This document shows, piece by piece, positions 32,545-42,579 of a stretch of 64,000 bases of DNA (position 1 is its first letter; each line of letters starts with the position of its first letter). The stretch is from Atopobiaceae bacterium. GTDB taxonomy: Bacteria > Actinomycetota > Coriobacteriia > Coriobacteriales > Atopobiaceae. Location of the stretch: positions 1 through 64,000 of the forward strand of contig JAFWIE010000048.1 in NCBI GenBank assembly GCA_017533825.1. The letters are read 5' to 3'. The notes beneath the pieces were generated by a model. The model was not told the DNA's origin. It did not search any database and saw nothing but the letters and a program-made list of their open reading frames with translations. The translations under genes and the position numbers were made by a program.

Positions 32545-34263
32545 TTGCAAAAGAATCGCACCTCAAACGAAGATGCTCCCAGACGAGGGGCCCACTTGAA
32601 GGCAAACCGCCCGCAGCATCCGACCAACGACGGTACTCCGTCGGTCGATGCAATCGAAGGCGCTTCATCCTCAACACTCAGCGGGGACGCGCGCGCCGAC
32701 ATTCCGCGCATTGACGCACCCGCAGCCGATGGTGAGGGCTTTTGGAATCCCGCCGACGAGTTCCGCCGTCAGGAGCAGGCTGACTTACTAGAGTCTCTTT
32801 CGACCGACATCGCACAGCCCGAGCACGATTTGCCCAACCGCGATCTGCCTGAGCGCGAGCAACCCGAGCGCAACCTGCACGATGTGCCGGCCGTTCCTCC
32901 GGCGCGTGCCAAGCGCGCGCGGAGCAAGCACAAGGACGAGGCACCCAGCGACATCCAACGATACTTCGACGTTAACCGCTATCGTCGTTCGTCTCAGCGT
33001 CGCAGCCGCATGACCACGGCAAAGTTCGTCGTGGGTGCCGTCGTCGCGCTCATCATGGCGATTGGCGTCGCCGTCGCCCTCTATGTGGCCGACATCGACG
33101 AGCGCCTTACGCACGACATCACGGCCGGCTTGCGCGACCAGCTCGAGCACTCGGAGCCTGGCGACCCGTTCTACCTGCTCCTCTTGGGCATCGACAAGGA
33201 CCAAGGCCGCGTGGCGGACACCGAGAACTACGGCGACAACGACCACGCCTACCGCTCCGACTCCATCATGCTGTGCCGCATCGACCCCAAGGCCGTAAAG
33301 GTCACCATGGTCTCGATTCACCGCGACACGCTCATCAACATGGACGAGCACGGCCAGCAGAAGATCAATGCCGCCTACGCCTTCGGCGGGGCTGAGTACG
33401 CGACGAAGGTCGTCTCGGAGTTTGCCGGGGTGCCCATCTCGCACTACGCAGAGGTCGACCTGGACCGCTTCATCGCCATCGTGGACGTCGTCGGCGGCAT
33501 CGAGGTGGACCTGCCCGTCCCCGTCTACGACCCCGAGTACACCGGCCTCAATTTGCCTGCCGGCAAGCAGAAGCTCAACGGACTCGAGGCTGCGCTGCTG
33601 TGCCGCTGTCGCCACGGATATGACGAATACGGCGACGGCGACCTGTTCCGCGCCGCCAACCAACGCATGGTCTTCTCGCAGATAATCAAGACCGTCATGC
33701 GCAGCGACCCCGCCACCATTATCAACACCATCACGCAGATGGCCGACAGCGTGACCACCGACCTTACGCTCGCGGCGATTCTCGACCTTGCCGGCCAGAT
33801 GCAGACGATTGATGTCGAGAAGGACATCATGACGGGCATGGAGCCCACCGAGGGCGTAGAGCTCGGCGATGGCTGGTACGAGGTTTGCATCACCTCCGCA
33901 TGGAACAAGATGATGAATCGCGTCAACAAGGGCCTGCCGCCCTACGAAGAAGGCATGTATGACTCCACGGCTGGCATCGCCGGTGGCGTCGGCGAAGCTG
34001 GGGCGGCGGCTGCGGCCGCGGCTGCGGCTAATGGCTACGCCACGCCGAGCGAATCGGCCACAAAGAGCAACGCCGACGACACCGAGGATGGTGCCATCGC
34101 CCAGGACAACACCCAAGAGTACGTGCCACTACCGGAGCCCGAACCTGAACCTGAGCCCGAACCCGAGCCGGTCTACTACGAGGAGGAGCCCGTCTACGAG
34201 GAGCCGGTCTACTACGAGGAGCCCGTGTACTACGAGGAACCGGTCTACTACGAGGAGTACTAG
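32545..34263 (+). CDS. LytR-CpsA-Psr (LCP) family cell-wall glycopolymer ligase
   Basis: LCP enzymes attach teichoic acid-like or capsular polymers to peptidoglycan outside the membrane. About 155 N-terminal residues are cytoplasmic, polar and proline-rich. A single anchor follows (FVVGAVVALIMAIGVAVALYV). The LCP domain then shows YLLLLGIDKD, YRSDSIMLCRIDP, TMVSIHRDTLINM, KINAAYAFGG, DVVGGIEVDLP and RCRHGYDEYGDGDLFRAANQ, with the expected Asp/Arg active-site residues. The C-terminus is unusual: an alanine run, then alternating PE, then several EEPVYY repeats. The TTG start has GGGAGG upstream. Confidence 0.9.
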   Translation: MQKNRTSNEDAPRRGAHLKANRPQHPTNDGTPSVDAIEGASSSTLSGDARADIPRIDAPAADGEGFWNPADEFRRQEQADLLESLSTDIAQPEHDLPNRDLPEREQPERNLHDVPAVPPARAKRARSKHKDEAPSDIQRYFDVNRYRRSSQRRSRMTTAKFVVGAVVALIMAIGVAVALYVADIDERLTHDITAGLRDQLEHSEPGDPFYLLLLGIDKDQGRVADTENYGDNDHAYRSDSIMLCRIDPKAVKVTMVSIHRDTLINMDEHGQQKINAAYAFGGAEYATKVVSEFAGVPISHYAEVDLDRFIAIVDVVGGIEVDLPVPVYDPEYTGLNLPAGKQKLNGLEAALLCRCRHGYDEYGDGDLFRAANQRMVFSQIIKTVMRSDPATIINTITQMADSVTTDLTLAAILDLAGQMQTIDVEKDIMTGMEPTEGVELGDGWYEVCITSAWNKMMNRVNKGLPPYEEGMYDSTAGIAGGVGEAGAAAAAAAAANGYATPSESATKSNADDTEDGAIAQDNTQEYVPLPEPEPEPEPEPEPVYYEEEPVYEEPVYYEEPVYYEEPVYYEEY

Positions 34264-34306
34264 GCGACGAGCACCCTCCGGGTGAGCACATCACAGAACA
34301 CGCGCC

Positions 34307-34346
34307 AAAGAAGCGGGGACCCCAGCGCTGGGGCCCCCGCTTTCTT
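34307..34346 (+). terminator. Terminator of the LCP gene
   Basis: AAGAAGCGGGG and CCCCGCTTTCTT flank an inner CCCCAGC/GCTGGGG stem, a very stable structure about 45 bases after the stop, ending in CTTTCTTA. Confidence 0.85.
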
Positions 34347-34378
34347 ACACGCTGAAGCGGAAGTGCATGTTATTGCAT

Positions 34379-34657
34379 TTAGCAATAGTAGCGTATCTCC
34401 CCAAAGTACTGGAACCACTGTTCTTCAACATCGCGATGTTGTGCCTCTATTGTCCGCATGATAATGCGCAGCTGGCGAGCTGGAATTTCCGACCGATTAC
34501 CAGCAAGGAGGCAATGCCCCTTGCTGGTAATCCAAACCTTAGTTGCGTTCTCGCGGGGAGTGCCCTGCACCACATGGACATGAATCGGCTCCAATGGGTG
34601 ACCCTCATCCGACCAGAAATAGACGAGGTAAGCCCCGACCCTAAAAACCTGAGGCAT
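34379..34657 (-). CDS. DUF4160 domain protein
   Basis: The 92-aa product starts MPQVFRVGAYLVYFWSDEG and has the family motif EPIHVHVVQGTP, with its paired histidines. DUF4160 proteins are small, common on accessory DNA, and often encoded as the second gene of a pair, a layout reminiscent of toxin-antitoxin modules; no activity is proven. The ATG at 34657 with a G-rich ribosome binding site is preferred over the longer frame. It overlaps the upstream gene by 17 bases, so the two are translated together. Confidence 0.7.
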   Translation of the reverse strand: MPQVFRVGAYLVYFWSDEGHPLEPIHVHVVQGTPRENATKVWITSKGHCLLAGNRSEIPARQLRIIMRTIEAQHRDVEEQWFQYFGEIRYYC

Positions 34658-34913
34658 TGTCGAAGCCCCCTTCTTGGGATAGCTCGATAATGATGTGCGC
34701 AACTTCTTTGAGCAGGCGCTCATTACGTTTCATGTCTGCTTTTGAAAAGCCCGAAACGTCTTCCCAAGAGTAATCCGGAAGGTAGCATGTCGCATCATGA
34801 AAGCCATCCCGCTCATCGGGCCTCTCAAAGAGTACTTTCACCCGACCGTCGGGCATCATGTCGGAATGAACCACTTCAGTACCATCGTTGAGAGTCAAAT
34901 AGCGATACATCAT
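34641..34913 (-). CDS. Small protein paired with the DUF4160 gene
   Basis: The 90-aa product begins MMYRYLTLNDGTEVVHSD and continues MPDGRVKVLFERPDERDGF and FSKADMKRNERLLKEVAHII. The first half looks like a beta sheet and the second is helical. It resembles the DUF2442-type partners often found beside DUF4160 genes in gene order and size, but the sequence match is too loose for a family call. GGGGAAG lies before the ATG codons at 34913 and 34910. A two-gene module is likely. Confidence 0.55.
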   Translation of the reverse strand: MMYRYLTLNDGTEVVHSDMMPDGRVKVLFERPDERDGFHDATCYLPDYSWEDVSGFSKADMKRNERLLKEVAHIIIELSQEGGFDNASGF

Positions 34914-34956
34914 TTTGCTTCCCCAATACCCCAAACACAACGCTTAGATCGTTCCC

Positions 34957-36030
34957 TTACACGTTGAAGCGGAAGTGCATCACGTCGCCATCTTGCACGA
35001 CGTACTCCTTGCCTTCCATGCGCAGCTTGCCGGCCGCCTTGCAGCCCGCCTCGCCACCGAGCGAAACATAGTCGTCGTAGCTCGCAACCTCAGCCTTGAT
35101 GAAGCCGCGCTCGAAGTCGGAGTGGATGACACCCGCGGCCTGCGGCGCCTTGGCCCCCACGGGGATGGTCCACGCCTTGACCTCCATCTCACCCGCCGTG
35201 AAGTAGCTTTGCAGGCCAAGCAACTGATAGGCAGCTTGCGCGAGCGTCTCGAGTCCGGAGCGCTCCAAGCCCAAGTCGGCCAGATACTCGGCAGCCTCCT
35301 CGGGATCCTCCTCCGCAAGCTCGGCCAGCTCGGCCTCCACCTTGGCGCTTATCGGGACTACGGTGGCGCCATCGATGCTGGGCAGCTCCTCACCCAGCGC
35401 ATCCTCGTCCACGTTGGCCACGTACAGGATGGGCTTCATGGTAAGGAGGAACAGGTCGTGCGCGGCAGCGCGTTCCTCGTCGCTCATGTCGAGCGTGGCG
35501 GCGCGGTTACCCTCGTTGAGCCACGCCTGCAGACGTTGCGCGATGGCAAGACGTGGCGCGTTGGCCTTGTCGCGGCGCGCTTCCTTCTCGAGCTTCGGGA
35601 TGGCCCGCTCCAGCGTACCAAGGTCGGCCAAGACGAGCTCCGTCTGAATCGTGTCCATGTCGGCCGCGGGGTCCGAGCTGCTTTCGTGTCGAATCACGTC
35701 CGGGTCCGAGAAGAACCGCACGACCTCGCAGATGGCGTCCGTGTTGCGGATGTTGGCGAGGAACTGGTTGCCCAAGCCCTCCCCCTCACTTGCGCCCTTC
35801 ACGAGTCCGGCGATGTCGACGAACTCGACTGTCGCGGGTACGATGCGTCCCGGATGGACGATGTCGGCGAGGACCTGCAGGCGGGCGTCGGGCACGTCCA
35901 CGATACCCACGTTAGGGTCGATGGTCGCGAAGGGATAGTTCGCTGCAAGGCCGCCCTTGCGCGTGAGGGCCGTGAACAGCGTCGACTTCCCCACGTTGGG
36001 CAGGCCGACAATGCCGATTGAGAGTGCCAT
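34957..36030 (-). CDS. ychF: Redox-linked ribosome-binding ATPase YchF
   Basis: Conserved Obg-family ATPase that binds ribosomes and responds to stress. The P-loop is GLPNVGKSTLF (about residues 8-18), followed by NYPFATIDPNVGIV, the G3 motif DIAGLVKGASEGEGLGNQFL, and NVDE in place of the usual NKxD, the change that gives YchF its ATP preference. The C-terminal TGS domain includes EVKAWTIPVGAKAPQAAGVIHSDFERGFI. Length (357 aa) is typical. It sits 14 bases downstream of the iron-sulfur protein gene on the same strand, so they are probably co-transcribed. Confidence 0.96.
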   Translation of the reverse strand: MALSIGIVGLPNVGKSTLFTALTRKGGLAANYPFATIDPNVGIVDVPDARLQVLADIVHPGRIVPATVEFVDIAGLVKGASEGEGLGNQFLANIRNTDAICEVVRFFSDPDVIRHESSSDPAADMDTIQTELVLADLGTLERAIPKLEKEARRDKANAPRLAIAQRLQAWLNEGNRAATLDMSDEERAAAHDLFLLTMKPILYVANVDEDALGEELPSIDGATVVPISAKVEAELAELAEEDPEEAAEYLADLGLERSGLETLAQAAYQLLGLQSYFTAGEMEVKAWTIPVGAKAPQAAGVIHSDFERGFIKAEVASYDDYVSLGGEAGCKAAGKLRMEGKEYVVQDGDVMHFRFNV

Positions 36031-36043
36031 ACTCGCTCCTAAC

Positions 36044-37306
36044 TTACTCGTCAGAAAGGCTCTCGAGCAAATCGAGGCCCTTCTTTAACGTGTCTTTGCT
36101 CTCCTTGCGCGCCTTGGCTGCACGCGCCTTCCGTTGAGCCTTCTTCTCTGCCTCGGGGTCGGGAACCACGAGTTCCTCGCACGTCCGCGGACGCATCGCG
36201 ATGGCCTTCTCGGGACAGACCGTGGCGCACGACCCGCAGCACACGCAGTACTGCCGCTCCACGTGCACGCGTCCGGCATCGTCAAGCTGCAGCGCATGCA
36301 CCGTACATGCCTTCGCGCAGTCGCCGCACATGGTACAGCGCTCGGTATCGACCTCCGGGAAGGGCATGGTCATCTCCTCGGCGAGGTCCGGAAAGCGCTG
36401 CAGGCTCGACATCACCAGGCGGCGCCGACGCGTAAGCATGCGACGCCTCGCATGCGTGCCTTGGCTTCCCACGGCACCGTCGAGCGCGCGCTGCAAATCG
36501 TTTATCTGTTTGGTGTGCGCCTGCAGCCGTCGCGCGACCGCTTGTGCGCCCGCGAGCATCGGGGTGGTACGCGAGACGAGGCGCGTTCCCGCCGAGGTCA
36601 TGCTGCTCACAAACTGGCTGCGCTTGTAGGCGCGCTTCTGCTCGTGGCCAAGGGCGCCTTCGTCCACCTCGAGGCCCACGGTCTCGCCGCTCCACTCCTC
36701 GGCCGTAGCGATGGCATCAGAGAAGAACTCCTCACCCGTCGTAGTGCGGCACTTCTCGCACGCATCGAGAGGCAGATACACGCTCAGGTTGGGGAACTCA
36801 CACAGCAGATTGAACCAAACCTCCGGAGCCATGGCACCCACGCACGGAAGCAAGATCTCGTTGGGCTCGGGAAGCCGTCCCAGTGCGCGCGTGCAGGTGA
36901 TGTAGCACTGCTCGTATGCCGCTGCAGCCCGTGCGACCTTGTCGTAGAGGGCAAGTGGCGCGTTACCGCGAAGCTGGAACACCTCCGTAGGGCACGCCGC
37001 CACACAGAGGTCGCACTTGAGGCAGTCGTCGCCGATGCGGACGGTAGCACCCTCGATGGAAATCGCGTTCACCGGACAGACATCCCTGCAACGACGACAA
37101 ACGCTCTCGTCGCGCATCACCGCCGAGGCACAGTACGTAGAGTTGGCACGTGGCCGCTCCTTGTAATCCGCCGGATCGTAGAAGACCTCGTCCTCCGGAT
37201 CGGCAGCCAGCTGTGCCGCCAAGTCATCCCCGGTACGCGAAAGGGCGTTCCAGTCCTCGCGCATGTCGATAATCTCGTCAAGAAAGTCGCGCTTCTGTTT
37301 GGCCAT
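36044..37306 (-). CDS. Multi-cluster ferredoxin-like 4Fe-4S protein
   Basis: The 420-aa protein has four cysteine clusters of the bacterial ferredoxin type. Two are in the first third (CRRCRDVCPVN and CLKCDLCVAACPTE) and two near the end (CTMCGDCAKAC and CVCCGSCATVCPE). Further cysteines in the middle (CYITC, LDACEKC) could bind another cluster. No signal peptide or membrane segment is seen, so it is a cytoplasmic electron carrier or subunit. It resembles 4Fe-4S dicluster proteins common in anaerobic Coriobacteriia. The partner enzyme is unknown. Confidence 0.8.
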   Translation of the reverse strand: MAKQKRDFLDEIIDMREDWNALSRTGDDLAAQLAADPEDEVFYDPADYKERPRANSTYCASAVMRDESVCRRCRDVCPVNAISIEGATVRIGDDCLKCDLCVAACPTEVFQLRGNAPLALYDKVARAAAAYEQCYITCTRALGRLPEPNEILLPCVGAMAPEVWFNLLCEFPNLSVYLPLDACEKCRTTTGEEFFSDAIATAEEWSGETVGLEVDEGALGHEQKRAYKRSQFVSSMTSAGTRLVSRTTPMLAGAQAVARRLQAHTKQINDLQRALDGAVGSQGTHARRRMLTRRRRLVMSSLQRFPDLAEEMTMPFPEVDTERCTMCGDCAKACTVHALQLDDAGRVHVERQYCVCCGSCATVCPEKAIAMRPRTCEELVVPDPEAEKKAQRKARAAKARKESKDTLKKGLDLLESLSDE

Positions 37307-37388
37307 GATTCAATCCCCCTCCTGCGAACGCCCATTGTACCAGTAGATGGCTCGCTCTGGAGAGAAGGGGAAGTCCTCGGGGCCTGCC

Positions 37389-37700
37389 GAGGACTGTTCG
37401 GGCACGGAGGAACCGTCTCGGGCGGGGCGAAGCCCCGCGCCAACTTCTCCCCCGCGGGGGAGCGCCCGAACCCGGACGAAGGCCCCGCCCCCTCTTTCTC
37501 CGGCGCAGTTCCGCAGGCGAAGCCGAGGACTGTCCCGGCACGGAGGAACCGTCTCGGGCGGGGCGAAGCCCCGCACCAACTCCTCCCCCGCGGGGGAGCG
37601 CCCGAACCTCGGATGAGGGCCCCGCCCCCTCTTTCTCCGGCGCAGTTCCGCAGGCGAAGCCGAGGACTGTTTGAGCACGGAGAAAAAGGGGGCGGGGCCC
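37389..37700. repeat. Tandem intergenic repeat, about 136-bp unit, 2.3 copies
   Basis: Units begin GAGGACTGT at 37389, 37525 and 37662, and carry the same order of small palindromes: CGGGGCGAAGCCCCG, CTCCCCCGCGGGGGAG, then GGCCCCGCCCCCTCTTTCTC, then GCAGTTCCGCAGGCGAAGCC. The third unit stops after about 40 bases. The array fills the gap between groEL and the iron-sulfur gene, so it may also end groEL transcription. Confidence 0.85.
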
Positions 37701-37723
37701 AACCCTACATCAGGGATTTGCGC

Positions 37724-39385
<1,662 letters not shown>

Positions 39386-39413
39386 TCAAAGGGGGTTACC
39401 CTCAACGTGAAAT

Positions 39414-39704
39414 CTAGTCCTCGATGACGGCGTAGATGTCGTCCGCGCGAAGGAGCAGCAGGTCCTCGCCGTCGACCTTGACCTCGTTGCCGCCGAACTT
39501 GCCATAGAAGACCTGGTCGCCAACCTTGACGTCAACCGGAATGCGGTTGCCGTTGTCGTCGCGCTTGCCCTCGCCCACGGCGATGACCTCGCCGCGCTGC
39601 GGCTTCTCCTGCGCGCCGGACGAGATGTACAGGCCGGTAGCAGTCTTCTCCTCCTTGGGAGCGGGCTTGACGAGAACGCGATCGCCCAGTGGCTTAAGTG
39701 TCAT
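39414..39704 (-). CDS. groES: Co-chaperonin GroES (10 kDa)
   Basis: The lid subunit of the GroEL chamber. It starts MTLKPLGDRVLVKPAPKEEK at the ATG at 39704, with AAAGGAGG upstream. The mobile loop TATGLYISSGAQEKPQRGEV is present, as is the terminal LLLLRADDIYAVIED. The length of 96 aa is standard. The longer frame to 39752 lacks a ribosome binding site. First gene of the groESL operon. Confidence 0.97.
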   Translation of the reverse strand: MTLKPLGDRVLVKPAPKEEKTATGLYISSGAQEKPQRGEVIAVGEGKRDDNGNRIPVDVKVGDQVFYGKFGGNEVKVDGEDLLLLRADDIYAVIED

Positions 39705-39760
39705 AGTAGAAGACCTCCTTTGTGGGGCAGCGATGCCCCCTTGCATAGCCAACGTTGCGT

Positions 39761-39789
39761 ATACTACCCACTTTGCCCGGTTTATACAA
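39761..39789 (-). promoter_or_regulatory. Promoter of groESL
   Basis: On the minus strand TTGTAT (-35) and TAGTAT (-10) are separated by exactly 17 bases, about 57 bases before the groES start codon. No CIRCE inverted repeat is visible nearby. Confidence 0.55.
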
Positions 39790-39923
39790 CCAGAACTAAA
39801 AAATCTTCAATGCGAGACTTAGATTTTGTGCCAGTGTTCCGCGTGGAATCCCCCACGCGGAGGCCTTCGGCGCGATAATACTATTGCCAACTTTTGGAAG
39901 GCGCGATACAAGCGAGGGGTTTT

Positions 39924-41408
39924 ATGGGCAAGCTGGTAACGAAGACCGCCTCGGCGATGCTCTTTGCCGCGGCAATTGCGGCACATATCGCACTTGCGCC
40001 CGCACCGGCACAAGCGGCAAATCACGTGCGGGGCGATTGCGTACGCATGCAAATCGCCGAGAAGAGCAGCCACGTTCTGGAGGACAATCCAGGAGTCGTG
40101 CGCGACATTCGCGCGGAAGCACAGAGAGAGCGCGAAACCCGTCTCGCGTACGAGACTCCCATCGCCTTCGCCGTCGCAGTCATCCTGACCGTATGCTGCG
40201 TCTGGCGTGCCAGACGTTATCGGCGAGAATACGACCAAAGCCACGTCGCGGACGCGTACTGGCAGTGGTACGCGCGAATCCTTGGCGGGGACTCCGCAGC
40301 TGAGGACTTTGAATCCCACACGATGGCCAACGCATCCAAAGGAGCTGTCGACCATACGCCTGAGTTCGAGTCAACTCCAAAACCAACCCTGGAAACGCTG
40401 CTCAGCGACGACGTCCACCCCCTCATAGCCGGATGGGCACTCACGGGAGGCAAGCTTGCTTACAGCGCCATCGTCTCCACACTCGCACGACTCGCAACAG
40501 CCGGGGCGGTGCATATAGACACGGCTCGCGTCACAAAGACCGACTTTGCCACCGGCGACAGCATGTTGAACTATTCAACCGACGCCGCCAGCGAATGGAT
40601 TCTTGTCTTCCACAAAGAGAAGTACGCACTCGTAAGCGATCCATTGGATCGAGCCGTACTTGACGTATTCGAAAACTTCATGCGCACGGTGGCGGATACC
40701 AAGTCGGTGTATTCGACAAGGACGCTTGACGTCGAAGAGGGAACAACCTGCCTGCTGCTTTCGGACATGACGCGCATGACCGGGCGGCATAGCGAGGTAT
40801 ACGTCCGCCAGATGAGGTCTTTGCTCGCCGCCACGAGAAGCGCTTGTCACGACCGCAGCCTAGACGATGACCAAGTCACCGCGCGTCAGAGAAATCGGCT
40901 CGCGTATATAACCATCGGGTATCTCTGCGCGATGTTGTCTGCAACCGCACTCTTGTTGAGCGACGGATCGGTGTTTGCCATCGCACTCTTCCTTCCGCCG
41001 TTCTTTGTTGCTCGATACCTCCTCCTGACGCGCGCATACCTCGCACCACTGTCCGCCGAAGCCGTGCACCTTCGCGCCGAGCTCGGCCTCATGGCACGTT
41101 GGCTTACCAGCATGGAAGCACGGAGCGCGACAGGAGCGGCTGAAGAAGCGGAGATAACGGAAGTGAACCTCTCTACCCCCGAATGGCAGCGGCTGCTTGT
41201 GTGCGGGCTGACGGTGGGAAGCGACGTCGAGGCAGCTCATCTGATGCAGCGCGAAGCGCCGGGCCTCACGTGGCAGGAGGATCTACACGAGGTGCTCAAG
41301 TGGTGTGGCGCTCCCGCACGTGGTGTCGTCGCGGCGTTTGTCAAGGCCACGCGATACGCTCATAGAGAACGCACCGGACTGCCCAGGCCCACTCCGCACT
41401 ACAGATAG
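39924..41408 (+). CDS. DUF2207-like membrane protein with reduced extracellular part
   Basis: The 494-aa protein starts at the ATG at 39924 with GAGGGG upstream. A signal peptide (SAMLFAAAIAAHIALAPAPAQA) is followed by only about 60 extracellular residues and a membrane segment (TPIAFAVAVILTVCCVW). A large cytoplasmic part has HPLIAGWALTGGKLAYSAIVSTLARLATAGAVHI, the winged-helix-like block typical of DUF2207 C-termini, and two more membrane segments near 340-380. The usual DUF2207 beta-domain outside the membrane seems largely lost. The function of the family is unknown. Confidence 0.65.
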   Translation: MGKLVTKTASAMLFAAAIAAHIALAPAPAQAANHVRGDCVRMQIAEKSSHVLEDNPGVVRDIRAEAQRERETRLAYETPIAFAVAVILTVCCVWRARRYRREYDQSHVADAYWQWYARILGGDSAAEDFESHTMANASKGAVDHTPEFESTPKPTLETLLSDDVHPLIAGWALTGGKLAYSAIVSTLARLATAGAVHIDTARVTKTDFATGDSMLNYSTDAASEWILVFHKEKYALVSDPLDRAVLDVFENFMRTVADTKSVYSTRTLDVEEGTTCLLLSDMTRMTGRHSEVYVRQMRSLLAATRSACHDRSLDDDQVTARQRNRLAYITIGYLCAMLSATALLLSDGSVFAIALFLPPFFVARYLLLTRAYLAPLSAEAVHLRAELGLMARWLTSMEARSATGAAEEAEITEVNLSTPEWQRLLVCGLTVGSDVEAAHLMQREAPGLTWQEDLHEVLKWCGAPARGVVAAFVKATRYAHRERTGLPRPTPHYR

Positions 41409-41445
41409 ATGCGTCGCTCCCACGCGAAGCTGCCCGCACGAAGCG

Positions 41446-42420
41446 TCACCTCTTTTGCAAGACGATGGAGGCAATGCCACAGAGAAGGCCACCGACCATC
41501 CACGGCATCCAGAAGAACCGAGTCCAGAATGCATCGCCCATCTGGGTGGCCCAAAACATGAGGGGCAGCGCAATGGCCGTCGCGAGCAACATGATGACAC
41601 CGCATGCAGCGCCAATCCGCCTGTTCCGATGGACCTTGTCCAACACCTCGGCGGCCCGATCCGCGCCGACGATACCCGAGATCTCCTCCTCGCTCAATTC
41701 CTCAAGCGCAGAGATGTTGTACTCCTCGATGTCGAAGCGCGCGTGGAGCATGGAGCAGTACACGATGCGAAAGACCCCTATCGCGACGCACGCGAGCAGC
41801 ACCCCACTCGCGACGTTCTCGCCGACGCGCCCCTCGCTACAGGCCCCAAAGACGACGCCCACGAAGATAACCGCGATGCCCAGGGCAAGCTGCCGTCCAA
41901 AGACTGCGCTTTCTTCGAGACGTTGCTCGGCGGTATAGAAATCGGCCACGTAAGGATGCTCGCGCGTGAACGCAGCATGCTCTATGCCCGCCGGAATGAT
42001 AAAGGCAAGACCCACCGCCAAGCCGCCAAAGAAGGCAGCGGCCTGCATGCCCTCACCCGCCACGCCGTCGAGGTAAGCCGCGCATGCGAAGCCGGCAATG
42101 ATAGCCGCCACGCCAAGGGCAATCCGTCCAGCAAAGCGGCGCTGATGCTCGTCGTAGCCCACCACATCGGAGGCAAGCGCTTCGGCGGGTATCGCCAACT
42201 GAGGCTCGGGGGCGCGTGCCGTGAGGTCTCCCTGCACAAGCTCGTCGAGTGTGCAGTCGAAGATCTCGCACAGCTTGATGAGCTTGTCCATCTCGGGATT
42301 CGAGCGTCCCGCCTCCCACTTGGCCACAGACTGGCGGCTCACGCCCACCAACATGGCGAGGTGCTCTTGGGTCATGTTGCGCGTGGCACGCAGGTGCAAA
42401 AGATTGTCGCGAAAACTCAT
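41446..42420 (-). CDS. XRE-type regulator with C-terminal membrane domain
   Basis: The N-terminal helix-turn-helix is classic: NLLHLRATRNMTQEHLAMLVGVSRQSVAKWEAGRSNPEMDKL (residues 6-48). After a linker come five to six membrane segments (IALGVAAIIAGFACAAYL, AAFFGGLAVGLAFII, LALGIAVIFVGVVFGA, VASGVLLACVAIGVFRIVY and others). Such membrane-bound regulators are common in Firmicutes and Coriobacteriia. The start at 42420 is preferred over the longer frame because an AGGGA precedes it and the HTH begins at once. The target is unknown. Confidence 0.8.
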   Translation of the reverse strand: MSFRDNLLHLRATRNMTQEHLAMLVGVSRQSVAKWEAGRSNPEMDKLIKLCEIFDCTLDELVQGDLTARAPEPQLAIPAEALASDVVGYDEHQRRFAGRIALGVAAIIAGFACAAYLDGVAGEGMQAAAFFGGLAVGLAFIIPAGIEHAAFTREHPYVADFYTAEQRLEESAVFGRQLALGIAVIFVGVVFGACSEGRVGENVASGVLLACVAIGVFRIVYCSMLHARFDIEEYNISALEELSEEEISGIVGADRAAEVLDKVHRNRRIGAACGVIMLLATAIALPLMFWATQMGDAFWTRFFWMPWMVGGLLCGIASIVLQKR

Positions 42421-42486
42421 GGTGCGTCCCTTCGGTCGAGTGGCTTTGCTTGAAAAAGCATGCCGCATAACACGGTAGCACACCAT

Positions 42487-42533
42487 AAACCGCAGGTTGC
42501 AACCACGCATCCAGCGGTTGCGACCTGCGGTTT
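42487..42533 (-). terminator. Terminator of the phosphopantetheinyl transferase gene
   Basis: AAACCGCAGGTTGCAACC pairs with GGTTGCGACCTGCGGTTT with one mismatch over an 11-base loop, between the sfp-like gene and the regulator, both on the minus strand. Confidence 0.7.
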
Positions 42534-42579
42534 TGGCCCCAAGCAGCCGACGCAGCTCCGCCGACCCCCACCTGATCAC

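Noticed and set aside
37389-37700. CRISPR array
   Set aside because: The repeat unit is about 136 bp without unique spacers; it is a plain tandem repeat.
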